DNA from: Magnetococcales bacterium
GTDB taxonomy: Bacteria; Pseudomonadota; Magnetococcia; Magnetococcales; Magnetaquicoccaceae
Direction of reading: 5' to 3'
DNA: 8,047 nucleotides
Assembly (NCBI GenBank): GCA_015229095.1
Contig: JADGCE010000123.1
Span: forward strand, 1-8,047
Below, in pieces: positions 1-5,992 of the stretch; positions within the stretch are counted from its first letter, which is position 1; each line of letters begins with the position of its first letter. The notes beneath the pieces are model-generated. The model searched no databases. It saw only the letters and a list, made by a program, of their open reading frames with translations, and was not told the DNA's origin. A program made the position numbers and the translations under genes.

Positions 1-18
1 AAAAAGGGTGGAGGGGGT

Positions 19-48
19 CTGGGGGAGGCGGTTCTCCGCCTCCCCCAG
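19..48. repeat. Perfect 13-bp inverted repeat (stem-loop) upstream of cysZ
   Basis: Positions 19-31 (CTGGGGGAGGCGG) and 36-48 are exact reverse complements around a 4-base TTCT loop, so a very stable hairpin is predicted on either strand. On the + strand no T-run follows, so it is not a classical terminator for a gene entering from the left. On the - strand a T5 run (positions 5-1) follows 13 bases past the stem, too far for a standard intrinsic terminator. It resembles the hairpin at 5850-5878 in arm and loop layout, so it may be one copy of a dispersed intergenic palindrome. Confidence 0.8.
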
Positions 49-72
49 GAGTGGCTGAAGCGAGTGGCTGAA
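49..72 (+). repeat. 11-bp direct repeat, 13-bp period, in the cysZ leader
   Basis: GAGTGGCTGAA occurs at 49-59 and again at 62-72, separated by GC. The repeat lies between the hairpin and the cysZ Shine-Dalgarno (AGAGGAA, 93-99). The period of 13 is not one helical turn, so a paired operator is possible but not indicated; a small tandem duplication is equally likely. Confidence 0.6.
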
Positions 73-107
73 ATTCACGGGCGATCAACGACAGAGGAAC
101 ACAAATC

Positions 108-884
108 ATGGTGATGAAGGCGATGAGCGGTGTGGGTTATCTGCTGCGTGGTTTAAAAATGCTGAGCCGTCCTGGCCTGCGACACTATGTGATCCTTCCC
201 TTGACGGTGAACGTGCTGCTGTTTGGATCGGGCATCTGGTATCTCTATGGCTGGTTCCAGAAACTGTATGATTGGGTCGATGGTTTTTTGCCCAGTTGGC
301 TGCACTGGCTGCAATGGTTGCTGGCCCCCCTGTTGGTGATCGTCACGGCATCCTTTGTCTTTTTCAGCTTTTCCATGGTGGCCAATTTGATCGCTGCCCC
401 GTTCAACAGCCTGCTGGCGGAGCGGGTGGAATATTTGCTGACGGGTCGCTTTCCCGGTGGCGAGGCGACGACCAGCGGCGGTTTGCTGCATAAAACGGCA
501 CCGTTGTTGTGGAGCGAACTGAACAAAATTTTCTATTCCCTCGCCTGGATGCTACCCTTTCTGCTGTTTTTTATCATTCCGGTGGTCAATCTTGCCGCCC
601 CGTTCCTGTGGGTGCTCTACTCGGCCTGGATGATGGCCATCCAGTATGCGGATATTCCCATGGGCAATCATGATCTGACTGGCAGACAGGTGCGCCGGCA
701 CCTGCGCCAGGAGCGTCTGCTGGGGCTGGGATTTGGCGGCGCGGTGTTGCTGTTGAACACCCTGCCCCTGATCAACTTTTTGGCCATGCCGGCGGCGGTG
801 GTGGGGGCCACCCTGTTGTGGGTGGAACGTTTCCAGAATACCGGGATGATTCAAGACGGGGTGAACAAACCCGGGAGCGACTGA
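108..884 (+). CDS. cysZ: CysZ-family (EI24/DUF540-like) integral membrane protein, probable sulfate uptake protein
   Basis: A 258-residue inner-membrane protein. The family supplies sulfate to cysteine synthesis in enterobacteria. Hydrophobic segments lie at about residues 27-48, 68-97 (long, probably re-entrant or bent), 142-178 and 205-237, the usual CysZ arrangement. The IAAPFNSLLAERVE stretch (95-108) and YADIPMGNHD (180-189) match conserved CysZ blocks. The ATG at 108 is preceded by AGAGGAA (93-99) with an 8-base spacer, so it is preferred over the Met codons at residues 3 and 6. No cysteine-synthesis genes are adjacent. CysZ homologues outside enterobacteria are often annotated only as EI24-domain proteins, so sulfate as substrate is inferred from family. 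The last 34 bases overlap the 3' end of convergent queG. Confidence 0.85.
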   Translation: MVMKAMSGVGYLLRGLKMLSRPGLRHYVILPLTVNVLLFGSGIWYLYGWFQKLYDWVDGFLPSWLHWLQWLLAPLLVIVTASFVFFSFSMVANLIAAPFNSLLAERVEYLLTGRFPGGEATTSGGLLHKTAPLLWSELNKIFYSLAWMLPFLLFFIIPVVNLAAPFLWVLYSAWMMAIQYADIPMGNHDLTGRQVRRHLRQERLLGLGFGGAVLLLNTLPLINFLAMPAAVVGATLLWVERFQNTGMIQDGVNKPGSD

Positions 885-2047
885 CGGGCTTTCTGGATCT
901 CCTCCCGCACCCATGGCTCCCCTTCCAGTCGCTGCTGCTCCTGGAGCAGCCGTTCCGGGGCTGTTCCCAGCAAGGTGCCTGCGGGTTGACAGGCCAGCCG
1001 TCCGATGCCCCAGGCGGCATGGCCCCGTACCAGGGGGGCCCCATGCTGGAGCAGATGGGCCAGGGCGGGCAGAGCCTCCGGCGCCCCCCAGTTGCCCAAC
1101 GCCACAGCGACATTGCGCAGAAAACGCACCACGCCGATGCGCTTGATGGGGGAGTGCTGCATCAGGGTGCGAAAGGAGCCCTCCTCCAGGGTGGCCAACT
1201 CTAGCAACGGCGGGGCCTGCAGGGCGGGGCGGGGGATGAAAGCCACCTCCTGGGTGGCGGGTGCGAAACGGTTCCAGGGACAGACCGCCAGGCAATCATC
1301 ACAGCCATAAATGCGATTGCCCATCGCCGCCCGATAACGGTCGGGAATGGGCCCCGCCTCTTCGATGGTCAGATAGGCCAGGCAGTGGCGGGCATGCAGA
1401 CGGTAGGGCTGGGCCAGGGCGTCGGTGGGACAGGCTGACAGGCAGCGGCGGCAGTCGCCGCAATGGTCGGCCATGGGGGGGTCGGGGGGCAGGGGCAGGG
1501 GCAGTAAAAATTCGGCCAAAAAGAGCCAGCAACCAAACTGGCGGGAGACCAGCAGGCTGTTTTTGCCCTGCCACCCCAGACCGGCGGCACAGGCCAGCGG
1601 TTTTTCCAGAAGGGGGGCGGTGTCCACCAGCAGGCGACCCTGGATGGGGCGTTGCAGCCGGTGCTCCAGCCAGAGGGCCAGCCGTTGCAGCCGTTTTTTG
1701 AGGATGTCATGATAATCCCGGTGGCGGGCATAGAGGGAGATCCAGCCCTGACCGGGGTTGCGACCGGGGGCCAGGGGGTCATCTCCGGGGGCATAATTGA
1801 CCCCCAGCACCAGGATGCTGCCCAAGGTCTCCAGCAGGTGCCGGGGATCCTGGCGTCGCTCCGGTTGCCGGGCCAGCCAGTGCATGTTGCCATGGGCGTT
1901 TTGTTGCAGCCACTGCTCAAAATAATCGGCATGGGGCGGCGGGGCGGCGGCGGCAAAGCCTGCCAGTGAAAACCCCTCCACCAGGGCTTGCTGACGCAGG
2001 GACTCTTTCAAGGTGTGCCAGGAGAGATTTCCCTCTGTCGGCTGCAT
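851..2047 (-). CDS. queG: Epoxyqueuosine reductase QueG
   Basis: A 398-residue cytoplasmic cobalamin- and Fe-S-dependent enzyme that reduces epoxyqueuosine to queuosine in tRNA, the last step of queuosine synthesis. The N-terminal half carries VDTAPLLEKPLA, with the likely catalytic Asp at residue 142. A bacterial double [4Fe-4S] ferredoxin region follows: CGDCRRCLSACP (Cys 196, 199, 202, 206), a lone Cys 222, and CDDCLAVCP (Cys 249, 252, 256). The C-terminus (about 291-351) is HEAT-like, as in full-length QueG. The open frame continues to 2200, but family alignment fits the ATG at 2045-2047, which gives the usual short lead before the first helix (WHTLKESLRQ). Its Shine-Dalgarno is weak, so the ATG ending at 2140 cannot be excluded. 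It is transcribed convergently to cysZ and divergently from sdhA. No other queuosine gene is present. Confidence 0.93.
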   Translation of the reverse strand: MQPTEGNLSWHTLKESLRQQALVEGFSLAGFAAAAPPPHADYFEQWLQQNAHGNMHWLARQPERRQDPRHLLETLGSILVLGVNYAPGDDPLAPGRNPGQGWISLYARHRDYHDILKKRLQRLALWLEHRLQRPIQGRLLVDTAPLLEKPLACAAGLGWQGKNSLLVSRQFGCWLFLAEFLLPLPLPPDPPMADHCGDCRRCLSACPTDALAQPYRLHARHCLAYLTIEEAGPIPDRYRAAMGNRIYGCDDCLAVCPWNRFAPATQEVAFIPRPALQAPPLLELATLEEGSFRTLMQHSPIKRIGVVRFLRNVAVALGNWGAPEALPALAHLLQHGAPLVRGHAAWGIGRLACQPAGTLLGTAPERLLQEQQRLEGEPWVREEIQKARQSLPGLFTPS

Positions 2048-2217
2048 GATTCCATCCGTCGGGGCAAAAAGGCGGGGAAAAGGGTCGCCGGTGGAGCCAC
2101 GGCTGGAGAAAACGTCCGGGTGCGTTCTTGATCGTTGCATAATGGCCCATGATAAGGCAGAATTCATCCAGTGGCAACTCACCTGGAACGGGAACAGCAC
2201 AGGACTAAGGAGGCGTT
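2048..2217. promoter_or_regulatory. Divergent intergenic region with candidate sdhA operon promoter
   Basis: This 170-bp gap separates divergent queG and sdhA. On the + strand TTGATC (2128-2133) and GATAAG (2151-2156) are 17 bp apart and each match the sigma-70 consensus at 4 of 6 positions. A second -10-like box, CATAAT (2138-2143), matches 5 of 6 but lacks a -35 at normal distance. TAAGGAGG (2206-2213) is a near-perfect Shine-Dalgarno four bases before the sdhA ATG. No convincing promoter for queG was found on the - strand, and no palindromic operator was found. Confidence 0.4.
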
Positions 2218-3903
2218 ATGAGGAATCATGACCTGGTTATCATCGGTGCCGGTTTGGCGGGTATGCGTGCCGCACTGGAAGGGGTAAAGGCTGGCATTGA
2301 CGTCGCAATCATCAGCAAAATTCATCCATTGCGCAGCCACTCCTGCGCGGCCCAGGGCGGCATCAACGCCGCCATCAATCCCAAAGATTCCCGCGAGTCC
2401 CACGCCTTTGACACCGTCAAGGGGGCAGACTATATCGGTGACGAAGATGCCATCCAGCTGATGTGCCAGGAGGCCCCGGAGGCCATCCTGGAGATGGATC
2501 GGATGGGCACCCCCTTCTCCCGCCTGGAGGGCGGTCTGATCGCCCAGCGTCCCTTCGGGGGCGCCAGTTTTGACCGAACCTGCTATGCGGCGGATCGCAC
2601 GGGTCAGGTGTTGCTGCACACCCTTTGGGAGCAACTGGTCAAGGCGGGGGTGCATGTTTACGAGGAGTGCAGCGTTTTTCGTCTGGTCACCCATACGGAT
2701 GGCCATGTCGCCGGTGCCGTGGTCTACGACATCAAAACCGGGGAGGTTTTCCCCGTGGCGGGCAAGGCGGTGCTGATGGCCACCGGCGGTTATGGTCGGG
2801 TCTTCTTTTCCAATACCAACGCCACCACCTGCACCGGTGACGGGATGGCCCTGGCCTTGCGGGCGGGCGCGCCCCTGGCCGATATGGAATTTGTGCAGTT
2901 TCATCCCACCGGGTTGCTGACCACCGGCGTTCTGGTGACCGAGGGGGCACGGGGCGAGGGAGGCTATCTGATCAACGCCAACGGCGACCGCTTCATGAGC
3001 AAATATGCCCCGAAAAAGCTGGAGTTGGCCTCGCGGGATGTGGTTTCCCGGGCGGAGCAGACGGAGATCATGGAAGGCCGGGGGAAAAATGGTGCGGTTT
3101 TTCTGGATTTGCGCCATTTGGGGGCGGAAAAAATTCTGGAACGGTTGCCGCAGATTCGCCAGCTCTCCATTGACCTGGAGGGGGTGGATCCCATCCATCA
3201 TCCCATCCCGATTCGTCCGACCGCCCACTATTCCATGGGAGGTATTCGCACCGACAAGTTTGGCGCCTCTCCCTTGCCGGGTCTCTTTTCCGCCGGTGAG
3301 GCGGCCTGCGTTTCGGTGCATGGGGCCAACCGTCTGGGAGGCAACTCCCTGCTGGATACCATCGTGTTTGGCAAGATCACGGGCCAGCATGCCAGCCAGT
3401 ATGTAAAAACCCAGTCGCAACGCGATTTTCCCGTCTCCGAGCTGGTGGAGGTCAAGGGGCGCATCGGCACCCTGAAACGGGGCAAGGGGATGCGGGCCCC
3501 GGAGTTGCTGGAACGGATGTCCAGGGCCCTGAACCTCCACTGCGGGGTGTTTCGCAACCCGGAGGGGATGCAGGAGATGGTCAACCAACTGCCGGGGTTG
3601 CGCCAGGAGTACGAGCGGGTCAGTGTGCAGGATCAATCGGAGGTCTTCAACATAGACCTGATCCGGGCCTGGGAGTTGGGGAATCTGCTGGATCTGGCCG
3701 AGTGTATCGCCCGGGGAGCCCTGGCGCGCCAGGAGTCTCGCGGGGCCCACTCCCGCACCGACTTTCCCAATCGGGATGATCAAAATTGGCGTCGGCATAC
3801 CATCAGCCATTGGAATGCCAACCAGGGCGTTGTGACACTCTCCTACGAGGATGTGCGCACCCTGGGGTTGCCTGAGTATGAGCCCATGGTACGCTCCTAC
3901 TAG
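2218..3903 (+). CDS. sdhA: Succinate dehydrogenase/fumarate reductase flavoprotein subunit (type E complex)
   Basis: A 561-residue, full-length catalytic subunit interconverting succinate and fumarate. The N-terminus is a Rossmann FAD-binding motif (GAGLAG, 10-15). RSHSCAAQGG contains the His (41) expected to bind FAD covalently. Substrate residues are visible: FHPTG (His 229), TEGARGEGG (242-249), SRDVVSR with the probable proton-shuttle Arg (278), HYSMGG (His 337) and HGANRLGGNS (Arg 372). The protein starts directly at the FAD fold with no twin-arginine signal peptide, so it should be cytoplasmic, unlike the periplasmic MfrA of Campylobacter and Wolinella. It heads an operon: sdhB begins 45 bp downstream and sdhE follows. 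The ATG is fixed by the strong TAAGGAGG. Direction (succinate oxidation or fumarate reduction) cannot be told from sequence; frdA is an equally valid name. Confidence 0.95.
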   Translation: MRNHDLVIIGAGLAGMRAALEGVKAGIDVAIISKIHPLRSHSCAAQGGINAAINPKDSRESHAFDTVKGADYIGDEDAIQLMCQEAPEAILEMDRMGTPFSRLEGGLIAQRPFGGASFDRTCYAADRTGQVLLHTLWEQLVKAGVHVYEECSVFRLVTHTDGHVAGAVVYDIKTGEVFPVAGKAVLMATGGYGRVFFSNTNATTCTGDGMALALRAGAPLADMEFVQFHPTGLLTTGVLVTEGARGEGGYLINANGDRFMSKYAPKKLELASRDVVSRAEQTEIMEGRGKNGAVFLDLRHLGAEKILERLPQIRQLSIDLEGVDPIHHPIPIRPTAHYSMGGIRTDKFGASPLPGLFSAGEAACVSVHGANRLGGNSLLDTIVFGKITGQHASQYVKTQSQRDFPVSELVEVKGRIGTLKRGKGMRAPELLERMSRALNLHCGVFRNPEGMQEMVNQLPGLRQEYERVSVQDQSEVFNIDLIRAWELGNLLDLAECIARGALARQESRGAHSRTDFPNRDDQNWRRHTISHWNANQGVVTLSYEDVRTLGLPEYEPMVRSY

Positions 3904-3948
3904 GAGAGCTTTGACCCTTTGATTCGGTAACAACTAGGGGAGACCGTC

Positions 3949-4926
3949 ATGCCCGTTTATACGTTTCGTATCCAACGCAACTGGACCACCGAGCAGGGCA
4001 AGCTGGAAAGCCACTATCGGGACTATTCCCTGGAGGTCAGTGCGACGACCACCGTGTTGCTCGCCCTGGAGGAGATCAGGAGCAGCCAGGATGGCACCTT
4101 GACCTTCCGGCAATCCTGCCGCTCGGCCATCTGTGGCTCCTGCGCCATGAAAATCAGCGGTCGCACACGACTGGCCTGCAAGACCCATGTGGGGGATGTG
4201 GCCAGGGATGGGGTGGTGGAGTTGGCCCCCATGGCCAATCAGCCGGTCATCAAGGATTTGGTGGTGGATATTGGGCCCTTCTACCGCAAAGTGCACAAAA
4301 TCAAACCCTATCTGGAAGATGGCCCGGAACAGGCGCACACCCTGGACAAATCGGCCTACGATCAGGTCAACCATGTCACCCAGTGCATCATGTGCGGGTG
4401 CTGCTATTCCGACTGTACCATGCTGGAGGTCAGCAAGGAGTTTGTCGGTCCGGCGGCGTTGGCCAAGGCGTTCCGGGTGGTGGCCGACCCGCGCGAGGGG
4501 CAAAAAACCATGCGCCTGCGGGATCTCTCCGAACCCTCCATGATGTGGAGTTGCAGCCGTTGCGCCATGTGTGTGGAGAGTTGTCCCAAAGATGTCAAAC
4601 CCATGGAGGCGATTGTCAAGCTGCGCACCCGTGGCATGGCCAAGGGGTTTGTCGATGGTCCCGGAGCCAAGCATGCCCTGGCCTTCCATCAGGATATTCA
4701 GAAGTGGGGCGATTTGAATGAATTTACCCTGTTGCAGCGCACGGTGGGCATCCTGGGTGCTGTCGCGGAGTTGGGTACTGCCTGGCACCTGTTGAAAAAA
4801 GGCAAAATTCCCTCCCCCTTCCCCCACAAGGCAGAAGGGGTGGAAGAGTTGCGCAGGATCTATCAGTTGCTGGAGGAGCATCCCATAGACGTGGAAACCA
4901 AAGCCAAAGAGGTTGTCCCCGAATAG
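3949..4926 (+). CDS. sdhB: Succinate dehydrogenase/fumarate reductase iron-sulfur subunit with extra cluster cysteine
   Basis: A 325-residue electron-transfer subunit, longer than the roughly 240 residues of classical SdhB. The N-terminal plant-type ferredoxin domain has a [2Fe-2S] motif (Cys 57, 62, 65, 77). The C-terminal dicluster domain has CIMCGCCYSDC (Cys 146, 149, 152, 156, plus an additional Cys 151) and CSRCAMCVESCP (Cys 202, 205, 208, 212). In classical SdhB/FrdB the position equivalent to Cys 205 is non-cysteine and the centre is [3Fe-4S]; here the full CxxCxxCxxxCP predicts a [4Fe-4S] centre, a known trait of type E enzymes. An extra tail of about 85 residues, unlike classical SdhB, follows the last cluster; its role is unknown. 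The Shine-Dalgarno AGGGGAGA (3936-3943) supports the ATG. It lies between sdhA and sdhE in one operon, so frdB is an alternative name. Confidence 0.95.
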   Translation: MPVYTFRIQRNWTTEQGKLESHYRDYSLEVSATTTVLLALEEIRSSQDGTLTFRQSCRSAICGSCAMKISGRTRLACKTHVGDVARDGVVELAPMANQPVIKDLVVDIGPFYRKVHKIKPYLEDGPEQAHTLDKSAYDQVNHVTQCIMCGCCYSDCTMLEVSKEFVGPAALAKAFRVVADPREGQKTMRLRDLSEPSMMWSCSRCAMCVESCPKDVKPMEAIVKLRTRGMAKGFVDGPGAKHALAFHQDIQKWGDLNEFTLLQRTVGILGAVAELGTAWHLLKKGKIPSPFPHKAEGVEELRRIYQLLEEHPIDVETKAKEVVPE

Positions 4927-4943
4927 CCGATAGGAGAAACAAT

Positions 4944-5831
4944 ATGTCGCTGGAATTTGCCTACTATCCCGGTTGCGCCGCCAAGCAGGTCCAAAAAGAG
5001 GCGGATTGGGCCGCGCGGGCCGTTGCCCAGGAGTTGGGGATCACCCTGCACTCCATGCCCCAGGCCAGCTGTTGTGGTGCGGTCAGTTTGCGGGAGAGCA
5101 AGCCAGCCTTCGCTTTGGCGGTTGCCGCTCGCATCCTCTCCGAAGCAGAGGCGCAAGGTCACCCTCTGGTGACCATCTGCAATACCTGTTTGCAGACGTT
5201 GAGTTATGCCAACCATCGTTTCAAGACGGAGCCGGATCTGTTGGACAAGATCAACCATGTGATTGTCCAGGCGGGGGTGCGTCCCTACAAGGCCAGCATC
5301 CAGGTCTATCATCTGCTGTGGGTGATTACCGATCAGGTGGATCCTGCGGTGCTGCAGAAAAAGATCCAGCGCCCCCTCAAGGGGTTGAAGGTCGCGCCCT
5401 TTTATGGTTGCCATAATCTGCGCCCGGAGGAAATTTTTGATGCCAAGGCGGGGGAAAAAGCCGACCATTTGGATCGCCTGATCCAACAGATGGGTGGCAC
5501 GCCGGTGGCATACGATGGCCACGATAAATGTTGTGGATTCCATGTCATGCTGTCGGATGCCACGGAGATGCGCAGCATGGTGGCCAAAAACTGTTTGAGT
5601 GCCAAGGGGGCAGGGGCTGAGGTGATGATCACCCCGTGTACCCTCTGCGACATGGCCATGGGAGCCTACCAGAAGGCGGCTGAGGATGTGGTGGGGCAGG
5701 AGATCGATCTGCCGGAGCTGAATTTTGCACAGTTGCTGGGGATTACCATGAACATCAGTACGGAGACCCTGGGCATCCGGCGGCTGCATGTGGATCCCCA
5801 TTCGGCCCTGGCGGAGCGGGGTGTCATCTGA
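4944..5831 (+). CDS. sdhE: HdrB-like CCG-domain subunit (SdhE) of type E succinate dehydrogenase/fumarate reductase
   Basis: A 295-residue third subunit replacing the SdhC/SdhD haem anchor. It consists of two cysteine-rich CCG domains: first Cys 11, 43, 44, 79, 82 (31 and 34 residue spacings), second Cys 156, 196, 197, 232, 235 (39 and 34). This is the signature of heterodisulfide reductase subunit B and of SdhE/MfrE, which bind unusual Fe-S clusters at the quinone- or thiol-reacting end. No transmembrane helix is apparent; family members are thought to attach to the membrane by amphipathic helices, which I infer may apply here (for example about residues 117-145). The start is supported by AGGAGA (4932-4937), 17 bp after sdhB ends. 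The name should not be confused with the small flavinylation factor also called SdhE. The stop codon overlaps a possible pabB start. Confidence 0.92.
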   Translation: MSLEFAYYPGCAAKQVQKEADWAARAVAQELGITLHSMPQASCCGAVSLRESKPAFALAVAARILSEAEAQGHPLVTICNTCLQTLSYANHRFKTEPDLLDKINHVIVQAGVRPYKASIQVYHLLWVITDQVDPAVLQKKIQRPLKGLKVAPFYGCHNLRPEEIFDAKAGEKADHLDRLIQQMGGTPVAYDGHDKCCGFHVMLSDATEMRSMVAKNCLSAKGAGAEVMITPCTLCDMAMGAYQKAAEDVVGQEIDLPELNFAQLLGITMNISTETLGIRRLHVDPHSALAERGVI

Positions 5832-5992
5832 AACGATCCCCAAGCAACAAAGGGGGGGGCGGTGTTCCGTCCCCCCTTACCCCCGGAGATCTGCGCGCGA
5901 AGGTTGGCCTGCTGGTCGATTTTGCCGGGCTTGACGCCCCCCTCTATCTGCACCATCCCCTGAACATTTACCAAACCCACCACCCCTCTGAA
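5821..5992 (+). other. Probable 5' coding extension of pabBC with an unresolved start and a possible frame break
   Basis: In the pabBC frame, codons upstream of GTG 5993 read as PabB N-terminal sequence without a stop: LLVDFAGLDAPLYLHHPLNI is encoded at about 5909-5968. No ATG, GTG or TTG lies in this frame back to 5828, where a CTG overlaps the sdhE stop (CTGA). A GTG at 5821, four bases after GGAG (5813-5816) and overlapping the end of sdhE, opens one frame off and would enter the pabBC frame if the G8 run at 5852-5859 were G7. That product would be about 620 residues; the CTG start would give 618. I treat the stretch as probably coding but cannot fix its first codon. Confidence 0.6.
5850..5878. 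repeat. G-rich stem-loop at the sdhE-pabBC junction
   Basis: AAGGGGGGGGCGG (5850-5862) and CCGTCCCCCCTT (5867-5878) flank a TGTT loop. The stem pairs with one G-T wobble and one bulged G; with G7 instead of G8 it would be a continuous 12-bp stem. It begins 18 bases after the sdhE stop. No T-run follows, so it is not a standard intrinsic terminator, but it could stabilise the sdh message 3' end or reduce read-through and translation into pabBC. It resembles the hairpin at 19-48. Confidence 0.7.

Noticed and set aside
2048..2200. 51-residue N-terminal extension of QueG up to an ATG at 2200
   Set aside because: The extra residues have no counterpart in QueG as I know it and would cover the sdhA promoter gap; the ATG at 2047 gives a family-typical N-terminus.
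2179..3933. 584-codon open frame on the - strand covering all of sdhA
   Set aside because: It is antisense to an unambiguous, motif-complete SdhA, shows no domain or motif, and is what codon bias in GC-rich genes commonly produces. No ribosome site or promoter supports it.
3934..5843. Long - strand open frames opposite sdhB and sdhE (3934-4881, 4863-5843)
   Set aside because: Both are mirror frames of genes with complete cysteine signatures; their translations are low-complexity in character and match nothing recognisable.
5850..5878. Standard rho-independent terminator after sdhE
   Set aside because: The stem is strong but the bases after it (ACCCCCGGAG) contain no T-run, and the sequence probably lies inside pabBC coding.
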